64,000 nucleotides of DNA, from NCBI RefSeq assembly GCF_900143645.1, contig NZ_FRFD01000003.1, positions 124,001 to 188,000 of the forward strand. The letters are read 5' to 3'. Source of the DNA: Anaerocolumna xylanovorans DSM 12503 (GTDB lineage Bacteria > Bacillota > Clostridia > Lachnospirales > Lachnospiraceae). Positions 35,816 to 44,326 of this stretch are shown piece by piece (position 1 is the first letter of the stretch; each line of letters starts with the position of its first letter). The notes under the pieces were generated by a model. It saw only the letters and a list, made by a program, of their open reading frames with translations. It was not told the DNA's origin and made no database searches. Position numbers and translations under genes: made by a program.

Positions 35816-36727
35816 TTAATAAATATTTTTACTAAAATAACGGTCACCACGGTCGGGAAGGATTACCACAAGATTGTTGCCTTTTTCTGCACCTTCTGCA
35901 GCTTTTCTGGCGGCGGTTAGAGCTGCTCCGGAAGAAGATCCTGCCAGAATGCCTTCCCTGGCAGCTAACAGGCGGACTTCTTTTAAGGCTTCTTCATCCG
36001 TTACCTTAATGACTTCATCCACCAAAGCCATATCCATGGTCTCCGGCATAAAAGTATTTCCAATTCCTTCAACGGAATAGCAGCCGGGAGTACCGCCGCC
36101 CATGGTGGAACCTACGGGGTCTGCCAGGATGCATTTTAAGGCGGGAAGCTTTTCTTTCAGATACTTTGCCGTTCCGCTGAAAGTACCGCCGCTGCCGGCT
36201 CCGGCTATGAGGTAATCAATATTTCCGTCCAGATCGTTGTATATTTCAGGTCCTGTTGATTCATAATGTGCCAGCGGATTTTTGGGATTAGTAAATTGGT
36301 TTAGCAGCACTGGATTTTCAATTTCTTTCTTTAATTCTTCCACCTTTTCAAAGGCACCCTGCATTCCCTTTTCCAGAGGAGTATGGACAATTTCTGCTCC
36401 GTAAGCTCTCATAACGGCCTGTTTTTCTACGGAGAATTTTTCGGGAACGGCAAAGATTACCCGGTAACCTTTGCCTAAAGCTGCCAGGGCAAGCCCGATT
36501 CCGGCATTTCCGGCAGTGGCTTCTATAATAACGGAACCGGGTTTTAAGATTCCTTTTTCTTCTGCATCCTTAACTAATGCCATACCCATGCGGTCTTTTA
36601 CGCTGCCGCCGGGGTTCCATAATTCCAGTTTGGCAAATACCCGTATGCCTTCCGGAAAATCCATCCGGTTCAGTAAGACAAGGGGTGTATTGCCGATTAA
36701 ATCGCGGTAATCATTATAATATTTCAT
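35816..36727 (-). CDS. mccA: Cysteine synthase / O-acetylserine-dependent cystathionine beta-synthase
   Basis: A fold-type II PLP enzyme. I place the start at 36727, which leaves GGAGGAG upstream; an earlier Met at 36748 would begin before that site. The protein has 303 residues. The PLP lysine lies in NPGGSVKDR. The substrate loop reads ATAGNAGIGLA rather than the TSGNTG of housekeeping CysK, as I recall for B. subtilis MccA (YrhA), and AGAGSGGTFSG binds the cofactor phosphate. It lies directly after a cystathionine lyase gene, the mccA/mccB arrangement of reverse transsulfuration (methionine to cysteine). OAS sulfhydrylase activity remains possible. Confidence 0.82.
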   Translation of the reverse strand: MKYYNDYRDLIGNTPLVLLNRMDFPEGIRVFAKLELWNPGGSVKDRMGMALVKDAEEKGILKPGSVIIEATAGNAGIGLALAALGKGYRVIFAVPEKFSVEKQAVMRAYGAEIVHTPLEKGMQGAFEKVEELKKEIENPVLLNQFTNPKNPLAHYESTGPEIYNDLDGNIDYLIAGAGSGGTFSGTAKYLKEKLPALKCILADPVGSTMGGGTPGCYSVEGIGNTFMPETMDMALVDEVIKVTDEEALKEVRLLAAREGILAGSSSGAALTAARKAAEGAEKGNNLVVILPDRGDRYFSKNIY

Positions 36728-36806
36728 AGTGATAACGAACTCCTCCATAAAATAGGAGGAAGAGTTTCCTTTCTGTTATTTTGGGATAATGCCAGAAACA
36801 GTGCTA

Positions 36807-37961
36807 TTATATGGAAGAATGGGAAAGGGCATTTTCCAGATCTTTTATTAAATCACGTTTGTCTTCGATACCGATGGAAAGCCTTACAAGGTTATCCGTT
36901 ATCCCCAGCTGATTACGCAGCTCGGCGGGGATGGAAGCATGGGTCATGGAAGCCGGATGGCAGGCTAAGGATTCAACGCCTCCAAGACTTTCACCCAGGA
37001 TTATAAGTTCCAGATGTTTATAGAATTCCCGGATATCAAAGCCTTGTGCCAATGTAAAGGAAATGATTGCACCGGCACCTGAAGCCTGCTTTTGATGAAT
37101 CTCATAACCTTTAAAATCAGGAAGTCCGGGATAATATACCTGCTCTACCGATTTCTGGCCGCGAAGAAAGTCAGCGACATAGGAGGCATTTTCCAAATGT
37201 CTGTCAAGGCGCACCGATAAAGTTTTTATTCCGCGGATTAAGAGCCAGGAATCAAAAGGTTCCAGGATACCCCCGGTGGCATTTTGCAGGAAAGCAAGTC
37301 TTGCAGAGAGCTCTTCATTGCCCGTAACTGCAAGACCGGCTATCAGATCGCTGTGTCCGCCAAGATATTTTGTGGCACTGTGCACCACGATGTCAGCACC
37401 CAAGGTAAGGGGCTTTTGCAGATATGGGGTCATAAAGGTATTATCAACGATAGTAAGTATACCATAGGTTTTGGCAAGCACAGAGACAGCTTTAATATCA
37501 GTAATTGTAAGAAGCGGATTGGCAGGGCTTTCTATGAAAATACCCTTAACGGAAGGTTCCAATTCCTTTTCCAGCAAAGAGATATCGGAAGTGTCAACGA
37601 TTTTATAAATAAGGCCAAACTGTTTAAAGACCTTATCCAGGATGCGGAAAGTCCCGCCATACACATTGTTGGAGATTAGAATTTTATCTCCGCTTTTAAA
37701 TAACAGCAGTACGGTTGTGATTGCTGCCATACCGGAGGCAAATGCAAATCCGGCAGTGCCTTCCTCCAGTTCTGCAATCAGCTTTTCAAGTGCCTCCCTT
37801 GTAGGATTACCGGTTCTGGAATATTCATAGGGGACTTTTCCTCCCAGTTCCTTTTGACGGTAAGTTGAAGTCTGGTATATGGGGACACTGACGGCACCCG
37901 TATGTTCATCGCCGTCTACGCCTCCGTGAATTAGCTTCGTATTTATCAGATGTTCAGCCAT
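36807..37961 (-). CDS. mccB: Cystathionine gamma-lyase/synthase-type PLP enzyme
   Basis: A Cys/Met-metabolism PLP enzyme of 384 residues. Motifs: VPIYQTSTYRQ, YEYSRTGNPTREALE, FASGMAA, and the PLP lysine in HSATKYLGGHSD (near 200). The C-terminal ESLGGVESLACHPASMTHAS is conserved in gamma-lyases and synthases. Beside mccA it most likely cleaves cystathionine to cysteine, 2-oxobutyrate and ammonia. GGGAGAG lies 9 bases before the ATG. It is the first gene of a three-gene minus-strand run with mccA and the methyltransferase. Confidence 0.87.
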   Translation of the reverse strand: MAEHLINTKLIHGGVDGDEHTGAVSVPIYQTSTYRQKELGGKVPYEYSRTGNPTREALEKLIAELEEGTAGFAFASGMAAITTVLLLFKSGDKILISNNVYGGTFRILDKVFKQFGLIYKIVDTSDISLLEKELEPSVKGIFIESPANPLLTITDIKAVSVLAKTYGILTIVDNTFMTPYLQKPLTLGADIVVHSATKYLGGHSDLIAGLAVTGNEELSARLAFLQNATGGILEPFDSWLLIRGIKTLSVRLDRHLENASYVADFLRGQKSVEQVYYPGLPDFKGYEIHQKQASGAGAIISFTLAQGFDIREFYKHLELIILGESLGGVESLACHPASMTHASIPAELRNQLGITDNLVRLSIGIEDKRDLIKDLENALSHSSI

Positions 37962-38185
37962 AAATAATACTCTCCCTTCGCAATAAATTTTAGGTTTTCT
38001 GTTTACTACACCCTAAATCATACTATTAATATATGTATAATATGATTTTGGGTTACATTCTATTATCCATAGAAGGGAAAATGATGTCAAGTAAATTTTT
38101 ATATCATTTTTATATTTTAAGTCATCTTGTATTATTGATAAAAAATGGGTATGATTTAACTATAAAAAAAGAAGGAGACAAAACG

Positions 38186-38578
38186 ATGGAAAAAACCTAT
38201 GAATTTCTAAAGAAATGCGGCACCTATTATCTGGCAACCCTTGACGGGGACAAGCCTCGTGTAAGGCCTTTTGGTACGGCTCATATTTTTGAAGGAAAAC
38301 TGTATATTGAAACCGGTAAGGTAAAAAACGTATCAAAGCAGATGCATGCTAATCCTAAAATTGAAATCAGTGCCTTTACCGAGGGGAAATGGATCCGTGT
38401 GGAAGCAACTGCCGTAGAAGATGGGCGGATTGAGGCACAGCAGAGTTTATTAAACGAGTATCCTTCTATACAGGGTATGTATAAAGCAGGGGACGGGAAT
38501 ACGGAAGTATGGTATTTAAAAGATGCTACCGCTACGATCAATTCCTTTGGGGGAGAACCGGAGGTGGAGACGTTTTAG
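38186..38578 (+). CDS. Pyridoxamine 5'-phosphate oxidase-like flavin protein
   Basis: I choose ATG 38186 because GAAGGAG is directly upstream; upstream in-frame sequence is AT-rich leader. The protein has 130 residues and the FMN-binding split-barrel pattern: YYLATLDGDKPRVRPFGT, KLYIETGKVKNVSKQMHANPKIEI and the closing EVWYLKDATATI. Small clostridial members bind FMN or F420-like flavins; the reaction here is not predictable. Divergent from mccB. Confidence 0.87.
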   Translation: MEKTYEFLKKCGTYYLATLDGDKPRVRPFGTAHIFEGKLYIETGKVKNVSKQMHANPKIEISAFTEGKWIRVEATAVEDGRIEAQQSLLNEYPSIQGMYKAGDGNTEVWYLKDATATINSFGGEPEVETF

Positions 38579-38627
38579 TTCTTAAGAGGAGTGCATATGT
38601 GTTTGACTAAAGGAGAAAGCAAAGTTT

Positions 38628-39569
38628 ATGAAATTTTATTTTGCCCCATTGGAAGGGATTACAGGATATATTTACAGAAGTGCGCACAATACATGTTTTG
38701 GTAAGGCAGATAAATACTTTTCTCCTTTTATCACCACGAATCAGGATGACGCCTTTAAAAACAGAGATATCAAGGACATCATGCCTGAGAATAACAAAAA
38801 TATGGTGTTGGTTCCTCAGCTGCTTACAAACAACTCGGGTGGCTTTATCAGCGCGGCGAAAAAGATAAAGCAGTTAGGATATGAGGAAATCAACTTAAAT
38901 CTTGGATGTCCTTCAGGGACAGTCGTAGCAAAGCATAAAGGTTCAGGTTTTCTGGCGCTTAGGGAGGAACTGGACAAGTTTCTGGAAGAAATATTTACGG
39001 ACCCGGTTATGGAGATTTCCATTAAGACCCGGATAGGAAAGGACCAGCCGGAGGAATTCTATGAACTGCTTTCAATCTATAATAAATATCCTCTAAAGGA
39101 ACTTATTATCCATCCCAGGGTACAGAAAGATTTCTATAAGAATAAGCCAAACCGGGAAATCTTTAAAGAGGCATTAACTTTAAGCAAGAACCCCATTTGC
39201 TATAACGGAGATATCTTTACCCTTAAGGATTATCAGGAGTTTACAGAGGAATTTCCCGAGGTAGAAACCGTGATGCTTGGGAGAGGATTACTGGCTAATC
39301 CCGGACTCATAAGCCTGATAACAGAGAATAAACAGCTAAAGAAAGAGACCTTAAGGGAATTCCACGACAACCTATATGAAAATTACCGAAAGATCCTTTT
39401 TGGCGACAGGAATATACTCTTTAAAATGAAGGAAATATGGATTTACCTGGCGGCGTTATTTACAGAGCATGAAAAGTATCTGAAAAAGATAAAGAAATCC
39501 GAACGGCTTAAAGATTATGAGGAAGCTGTAAACAGGTTGTTTGCAGAGCAGGAAATACTGGCCGGTTAA
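38628..39569 (+). CDS. tRNA-dihydrouridine synthase family protein
   Basis: A TIM-barrel FMN enzyme of 313 residues. It starts with FAPLEGITGYIYR (the Dus APM/LEG motif). The catalytic Cys is in NLGCPSGTVVAKHKGSG and the FMN phosphate site in VMLGRGLLANPGL. The C-terminal helical tRNA-binding domain is present. It reduces specific uridines in the tRNA D-loop with NADPH. The divergence from canonical DusB suggests the clostridial accessory branch. AAAGGAG lies 13 bases upstream. Confidence 0.9.
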   Translation: MKFYFAPLEGITGYIYRSAHNTCFGKADKYFSPFITTNQDDAFKNRDIKDIMPENNKNMVLVPQLLTNNSGGFISAAKKIKQLGYEEINLNLGCPSGTVVAKHKGSGFLALREELDKFLEEIFTDPVMEISIKTRIGKDQPEEFYELLSIYNKYPLKELIIHPRVQKDFYKNKPNREIFKEALTLSKNPICYNGDIFTLKDYQEFTEEFPEVETVMLGRGLLANPGLISLITENKQLKKETLREFHDNLYENYRKILFGDRNILFKMKEIWIYLAALFTEHEKYLKKIKKSERLKDYEEAVNRLFAEQEILAG

Positions 39570-39591
39570 AAGGAAAATCCTTTATGGCATT

Positions 39592-39643
39592 GGGCGGCCC
39601 GGCTGTGGGGTAAACAGCCCGGCCGCCTCAATCACGTTTTTTA
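39592..39643. terminator. Terminator between the Dus and MerR genes
   Basis: GC-rich stem GGCGGCCCGGCTGT with ACAGCCCGGCCGCC (one central mismatch), 39593-39626, followed by TTTTTT. The convergent merR gene ends at 39649. Confidence 0.88.
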
Positions 39644-39648
39644 AAAGC

Positions 39649-40527
39649 CTATTTAGAGAGCCGGTCAAAGTAGACTGTTATTGCCCTGCCAATGAAATCC
39701 GAAGCACCTTCTCCGTATATTTTATCCGTAGCTTCCCGAACAGCCTGGTTTGTTAAATATCCATCTGTCACGAGGTCCCAATAATTATCCCCCATATCTA
39801 TTCCTTTTAAGCTGCGGTTAATAAGCTCCATTAATTCTCCGGTAATTCCCTGAATTTCATCAGAAGCTGTGTCTTTTGTCAAATCGGAGGTAAGTTTTTG
39901 GTGGAGCTTTTTATTTTTCTCAATATAATCTTCTGCAGTATCTTTGATTTCCTGCATCCGGTCCATGGTTTCTGTAAAGTTATCCAGATTTTTCTTCATA
40001 GCCTCCGTATACTTCTCAATGCTTCCATATTGCTTTACAGCCATCTGACCGATTACAGATTCCTTTTCTTTCATATTACCTTGCATCTTTTCGTATTCTT
40101 CTAAACTGCCCCAATATTTTATAATTTCGTCAAGATGGTTTTCCTTAAAATCATCCAGAGTATTGAAATATCCGGTCATATCAAATTCCTTAAAGCTCAT
40201 ATCATTTTCTCCTTTTAAAAGTCTGTCAATTAAGTCGGACAAGTTACTTAGTCTGTCAAGCTTAGCCTTAATCAGCTTCTTTTGGTCGGTTAAGGCCTTT
40301 TGCCTGTCAAACTGGGGGTTTTGCATAATCAATTTTATATCCTTTAAAGGAAAGTCAAGTTCTTTAAAAAACAATATCTGCTGCAGGGTTTCCAGGGATT
40401 TCTCATCATAGAGCCGGTAGCCGGCCGCAGTAATACTCTTTGGCTTCAGCAGACCGATTTCATCGTAATACTGCAAAGTACGGACACTTACACCCGTCAA
40501 AGCGGAAACCTGTTTTACAGTCATCAT
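39649..40527 (-). CDS. MerR-family regulator with TipAS-like ligand domain
   Basis: A regulator of 292 residues. N-terminal MerR HTH (TVKQVSALTGVSVRTLQYYDEIGLLKP), a dimerisation helix (about 85-110), then a C-terminal helical domain like the TipAS/Mta antibiotic-recognition domain (about 150-290, ending NYWDLVTDGYLTNQAVREATDKIYGEGASDFIGRA-like). Such proteins activate drug-efflux genes and their own promoter on binding peptides or thiopeptides. GGAGG lies upstream of the ATG. No efflux gene adjoins. Confidence 0.9.
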   Translation of the reverse strand: MMTVKQVSALTGVSVRTLQYYDEIGLLKPKSITAAGYRLYDEKSLETLQQILFFKELDFPLKDIKLIMQNPQFDRQKALTDQKKLIKAKLDRLSNLSDLIDRLLKGENDMSFKEFDMTGYFNTLDDFKENHLDEIIKYWGSLEEYEKMQGNMKEKESVIGQMAVKQYGSIEKYTEAMKKNLDNFTETMDRMQEIKDTAEDYIEKNKKLHQKLTSDLTKDTASDEIQGITGELMELINRSLKGIDMGDNYWDLVTDGYLTNQAVREATDKIYGEGASDFIGRAITVYFDRLSK

Positions 40528-40579
40528 GGCGGTACCTCCATATAGTTGGATTATTATTTAAAGTTACAGCTGTAATTTT

Positions 40580-40610
40580 AAAGTACACTATCACGCACCG
40601 TGATAGTCAA
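40580..40610 (-). promoter_or_regulatory. MerR-type autoregulated promoter with 19-bp spacer and dyad operator
   Basis: On the minus strand TTGACT (40610-40605) and TACTTT (40585-40580) are separated by exactly 19 bases, the overlong spacer typical of MerR-controlled promoters. The spacer holds the perfect dyad CTATCACG/CGTGATAG (40588-40606). It reads into the merR gene, with a ~50-base leader. Confidence 0.75.
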
Positions 40611-40732
40611 GAGTTTTTTACAAATTTATAATTTTATTTTTATACCCGGACAAAAAATAAAAGAGGCAGGAAATAAATTTCTCTGTCTCTTTCTAATTAT
40701 ATAATACCACAAAACCGGGAATTTTTCAAGAC

Positions 40733-40761
40733 TTGTAATAGATTGTAAACTGCCCTATAAT
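40733..40761 (+). promoter_or_regulatory. Sigma-A promoter of the 40.9-kb two-gene operon
   Basis: TTGTAA (40733-40738), 17 bases, TATAAT (40756-40761). Transcription would begin near 40768, placing the composite repeat (40780-40938) entirely in the 5' UTR. Confidence 0.7.
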
Positions 40762-40779
40762 GAGGTACTTACCTTGGAA

Positions 40780-40938
40780 GGAAGTTAGTGTGAAATAAAG
40801 GACATTTCACACCCTGATTGGCGGCAGTGCCACATCTGCAAGCAGATGCGGCATGCAATGGGAGCTAGTTTGAAAAATGCAAATTTGTGCCTACGTCCCA
40901 AAGTTTGCAGGTACAGGAAAGGGCATGGTTATTTTATG
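40780..40938 (+). repeat. Composite structured repeat, copy C
   Basis: First module: GGAAGTTAGT (40780-40789), stem GTGAAAT/ATTTCAC (40790-40810), GGCAGT, stem CATCTGC/GCAGATG (40833-40848), GCATGC, and a second GGGAGCTAGT (40860-40869). Second module: TTTGAAAAATGCAAATTTG, then CCCAAAGTTTGCAGGTAC, then AGGAAAGGGCATGGTTATT up to the start codon at 40936. The second module matches copy D before the NifX-like gene. It fills most of the 408 bases between merR and this gene. Confidence 0.8.
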
Positions 40939-41478
40939 GAGGACAATTTATTTGAGTTGATGCAGCAAAAGAAACAGGAGGAAGAAATCAGGACTTTGGT
41001 GGCAGCTAATGAAAAATCAGAGGGTTTTGGACTTACGCTGTCTTATGAGGAAGCAAGGGAACTGGTTGCCGGGAGGAACAGCAGTCTAAAGAACAGCCAA
41101 AGAGTTGAATTTGGGGATGGTATCTTAAATAAGCTCATCTATCAGTTTTGTGACTCACAGTATATCAATCAGGATAACTATCTTCAGACATTAACGGACC
41201 TTCAGGACATCTTTTATCAGTTTAAGAACGAAGCGGAGGATAATCTGACAGATGATGAGCTGATAACTTTCATGAAAGAACAGTTTGAAGAAGTATGTAC
41301 AGGAGATGTCGACTATCTTGCAGGAACCTGCCTTGAGAAATTTGCCGAGGCTGTCAGAGCAGGCTACAGAGGCTATACGGAAACAAGCGGGCATGGAGAG
41401 TACAGCCAGTTTGATGATGTGGTGCGCTGGGATAAAGATCTGTACTTTTCCGTACTAAAAGAACTCTTTTGGGAATAA
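40936..41478 (+). CDS. Uncharacterised acidic protein, DUF6323-like
   Basis: Start at ATG 40936, directly after repeat copy C; AGGAAAGGG is 12 bases upstream. The protein has 180 residues, soluble, helical and acidic, with the segments LTLSYEEARELVAGRNSSL, VEFGDGILNKLIYQFCDSQYI and DDVVRWDKDLYFSVLKELF. I believe it matches the clostridial family DUF6323, without known function. It is followed after 11 bases by a second uncharacterised protein; such pairs recur, suggesting they act together. Confidence 0.65.
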   Translation: MEDNLFELMQQKKQEEEIRTLVAANEKSEGFGLTLSYEEARELVAGRNSSLKNSQRVEFGDGILNKLIYQFCDSQYINQDNYLQTLTDLQDIFYQFKNEAEDNLTDDELITFMKEQFEEVCTGDVDYLAGTCLEKFAEAVRAGYRGYTETSGHGEYSQFDDVVRWDKDLYFSVLKELFWE

Positions 41479-41489
41479 AGGGAGGATGC

Positions 41490-42338
41490 ATGGAATACGA
41501 AATGGAAGAGCTGCTTCCCCTTGTGGAAAAACTGACTTTTAAATACACTTCCGGAGATAGCAGCTCTGTCACTTATGAAACAGCCAGAATGCTGATGGAA
41601 GCTATTCTTTATTGTATCAGGGAGTATGACAGGGAGGGCAGCGAATTTGGTATCAGGACAAATGAAAAAACGGATGCAGCCACGGCTTATAAGCTTGGGT
41701 TTGAGGCAGTGACGGCAAAGGTTTATAAAACAAAAGAGCTGTATCATACCATACTGGAGGAGTTTGAGGATTATGGCTGCCGGAACTTACGGAATACTGT
41801 AATAGAAGGGATGCCGGCCTTTTTCCTTTGGTACGATCCGAAATTTAAACCCCAGGACCATCTTTTGACCCTTGATTATCCTGCCTTAAGACCGGTAAAT
41901 GACCTATGCGGAGTAGATGCAATTTATCAGTATCTGCACAATATTAAAATAGAATCTGACTTTTTAAAGGCCTTTGGGAGCGTGCAGGTGGAAGAACTGT
42001 TAGAAAGGGTGATGCCTGATTACAGGAATCTGTATTATGACAATATATCCTATGAGGTGCTTTTAACGGTTGTGGGATGTATTGCAGCCAATAAGCCAGT
42101 CGGCAGGCTGCGTCTTACAAAGAAAGACTTGTCCGCGGTGGAAGAGTATTTTAAGGGAGATAGTGAAGAAACAGCGGAAATGAAGATAAACAGTCTGCTT
42201 TCTGATATGTTTCGGAGGGTTTATTTTGATAATGGAGAAATGGAAAGGTATTTCTGCTATCTTGGGAGGGAATATGCCGTGAGGATATTAAACGGCCTAA
42301 GGCATAATTCCCTGCCGCAAATTTTTTATATTATATGA
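41490..42338 (+). CDS. Uncharacterised protein, DUF6179-like
   Basis: Start at ATG 41490 with GGGAGG 4 bases upstream. The protein has 282 residues, predicted soluble and helical, with Tyr/Glu-rich segments such as FFLWYDPKFKPQDHLLTLDYP and GVDAIYQYL. I believe this is the clostridial DUF6179 family. No catalytic motif is recognised. It is co-transcribed with the preceding DUF6323-like gene and ends at a terminator. Confidence 0.65.
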   Translation: MEYEMEELLPLVEKLTFKYTSGDSSSVTYETARMLMEAILYCIREYDREGSEFGIRTNEKTDAATAYKLGFEAVTAKVYKTKELYHTILEEFEDYGCRNLRNTVIEGMPAFFLWYDPKFKPQDHLLTLDYPALRPVNDLCGVDAIYQYLHNIKIESDFLKAFGSVQVEELLERVMPDYRNLYYDNISYEVLLTVVGCIAANKPVGRLRLTKKDLSAVEEYFKGDSEETAEMKINSLLSDMFRRVYFDNGEMERYFCYLGREYAVRILNGLRHNSLPQIFYII

Positions 42339-42354
42339 AACACAGCATTACTGT

Positions 42355-42390
42355 AAAAGGATGTGACTTTAGTCATATCCTTTTCTTTCT
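42355..42390 (+). terminator. Rho-independent terminator
   Basis: AAAAGGATGTGACT (42355-42368) pairs with AGTCATATCCTTTT (42371-42384), one G-U pair, followed by a T/C-rich run. Confidence 0.8.
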
Positions 42391-42463
42391 TTTATCACTA
42401 CCACAGGATAGACTGTCATGCTAAGATACCATTAGAAAGAAAAAGGCAGGGAGGAAAAGCAGA

Positions 42464-43234
42464 ATGAGTGAGATTGTTTTAAGAACGGATGGAATTACAA
42501 AAAAATACAATAGCAAGGCAGTTGTGGATTATCTCACATTGGAGATAAGGCGCGGGGAGATATTTGGCCTTCTTGGCCCTAATGGCGCCGGCAAATCCAC
42601 TACGATGAATATGATTTGCGGGCTGATAAAACCCAATGCAGGGAATATCAGTCTGTTTGGAAAGGAAATGAAAGAGGAAGGGAAGAAGATACTTGCTAAA
42701 ATAGGCTATATTCCGCAGGAGCTTGCCATACATGAGAATCTAAAGGCCTGGGAAAACGTGGAGTTGTTTACATCCCTCTACGGAATCAAAGGAGCAAAAT
42801 TAAAAGAGGCGGTAGAAGAGGCACTGGAGTTTGTAGGCCTGTCAGATAAAAGGAATATATTTGCCAAAAACTTTTCGGGAGGGATGAAGCGAAGGCTTAA
42901 TATAGCCTGTGCGTTGGGACACAAGCCTGAACTTTTAATTTTTGACGAACCCACAGTAGGAATTGATCCCCAGTCCAGAAATTTCATACTGGAGAAAATC
43001 AAAGAGGCAAACAAGAACGGAACAACTGTCATCTATACCAGCCACTATATGGAAGAGGTAGAGGCTGTTTGTGAAAGGATTGCTATCATGGACAGCGGCA
43101 AAGTGATTGCGACAGGCACAAAAGAGGAGCTAAAGCAGCTCGTGACGGCGGATGCGGATAAGGAGCTTACTCTGGAAGAAGTATTTCTGACATTAACAGG
43201 TAAGAAACTGCGGGATTATACGGAGGGGGTATAA
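42464..43234 (+). CDS. ABC-2 type transporter ATPase
   Basis: An ATPase of 256 residues with Walker A GPNGAGKST (about 39-47), Q-loop IPQELA, signature FSGGMKRRLN and Walker B LLIFDEPTVGIDPQ. The C-terminal tail is short. It is typical of NatA/YadG-type exporters of drugs or peptides. GGGAGG lies 9 bases before the ATG. First gene of an operon with two ABC-2 permeases and a two-component system. Confidence 0.93.
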   Translation: MSEIVLRTDGITKKYNSKAVVDYLTLEIRRGEIFGLLGPNGAGKSTTMNMICGLIKPNAGNISLFGKEMKEEGKKILAKIGYIPQELAIHENLKAWENVELFTSLYGIKGAKLKEAVEEALEFVGLSDKRNIFAKNFSGGMKRRLNIACALGHKPELLIFDEPTVGIDPQSRNFILEKIKEANKNGTTVIYTSHYMEEVEAVCERIAIMDSGKVIATGTKEELKQLVTADADKELTLEEVFLTLTGKKLRDYTEGV

Positions 43235-43237
43235 ACT

Positions 43238-44326
43238 ATGCCTTGGGCTTTTATAAAGAATAATTTCAAATTAATGTTTCGGAACAAGTGGAGCCTTTTA
43301 CTTATGCTTGCCGGTCCTATACTCGTGATTGCTACATTATCCAGTGCTTTTGGCGAAATGATGAAAAGCTATACCCCGGCAGGTACTTTTACAGCAGGCT
43401 ACAGTATAGAGGAAGGGAGCGGCTGGGAAGACGCCATGACCGGGATAGGGGAGGCGGCAGATAATAACGGGATTGAACTGCGGGAATTTTCTTTTAGCGG
43501 AACGCCTTCTTCCAAAGAAATCAAAGATATCTTTCAGAATAAAAAAGCAGCGGTGTTTGTAGAACTCGGGAAACATTCCTATCATATATACAAGCAGAAG
43601 GACTTAGAGGCCCAGGGAGGGAAATTTGAATATTTCTTTTATCAGGTAATACAGTCCTTAAGTCAGAAGACGCCAGGAAGTTTAGATGAAACCAACATTA
43701 AGACGGTCTTTGTTGATGCGGTGCCAAGACCCGATTCAACAGATTACTACGGCATTGTTCAAATCGTTTATTTTAGCTGGTGCGGTATTATTATACTGTC
43801 GCCGCTGTTTACCAGTGAAAAGAAAAACCGGATCGTGCAAAGGCTTAATGTATCCCCGGTATCCGGCTTTTCACTATACATGGGAAAGGTACTGCCCTGT
43901 ATTGCGCTTACAATGCTCTTAACCTTTTTCGGTGCGGCATTGTGTACAATATTTTTAGGAGTAAGCTGGGGGAATCTGCCTGGTACTTTACTGGTTATGG
44001 CCTTTAGTATCATAGCATCTTCGCTGTTTAGCATTCTCATTTACTATCTTTTGGGGAATATGGCAATAACCATTGGAGTGATATTTACTCTGGTGTGGAT
44101 AGCAGGCTATCTTGGAGGAAGCTTTGAAACCTATATATTTACATCGGTTCCCGACCGCTTGAAGGAATTATCCCCTTTGTATTATATAAACAGAACCCTG
44201 GTGGAGTATTCCACAATGGGAAGCAGCAGTTTTGCATCAAGGTGCCTTTTGTACCTTGCTGCTATCAGTATTGTTACTTTTGCGGGAGGACTGCTATTGG
44301 CAGGCAGAAGGAGGAAAAATCTATGA
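43238..44326 (+). CDS. ABC-2 type permease
   Basis: A permease of 362 residues: N-terminal helix (about 20-38), an extracytoplasmic domain (about 40-175), then five helices from about 180, ending in LLLAGRRRKN. GGAGGGGG provides the ribosome site 8 bases upstream. It starts 4 bases after the ATPase gene, and its stop overlaps the next start (ATGA). It probably forms a heterodimer with the following permease. Confidence 0.9.
   Translation: MPWAFIKNNFKLMFRNKWSLLLMLAGPILVIATLSSAFGEMMKSYTPAGTFTAGYSIEEGSGWEDAMTGIGEAADNNGIELREFSFSGTPSSKEIKDIFQNKKAAVFVELGKHSYHIYKQKDLEAQGGKFEYFFYQVIQSLSQKTPGSLDETNIKTVFVDAVPRPDSTDYYGIVQIVYFSWCGIIILSPLFTSEKKNRIVQRLNVSPVSGFSLYMGKVLPCIALTMLLTFFGAALCTIFLGVSWGNLPGTLLVMAFSIIASSLFSILIYYLLGNMAITIGVIFTLVWIAGYLGGSFETYIFTSVPDRLKELSPLYYINRTLVEYSTMGSSSFASRCLLYLAAISIVTFAGGLLLAGRRRKNL

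Noticed and set aside
40660..40692. Hairpin AAAGAGGCAGG...CTGTCTCTTT as a terminator or attenuator
   Set aside because: It lies upstream of the promoter at 40733 and between divergent genes, so it has no clear transcript to terminate.
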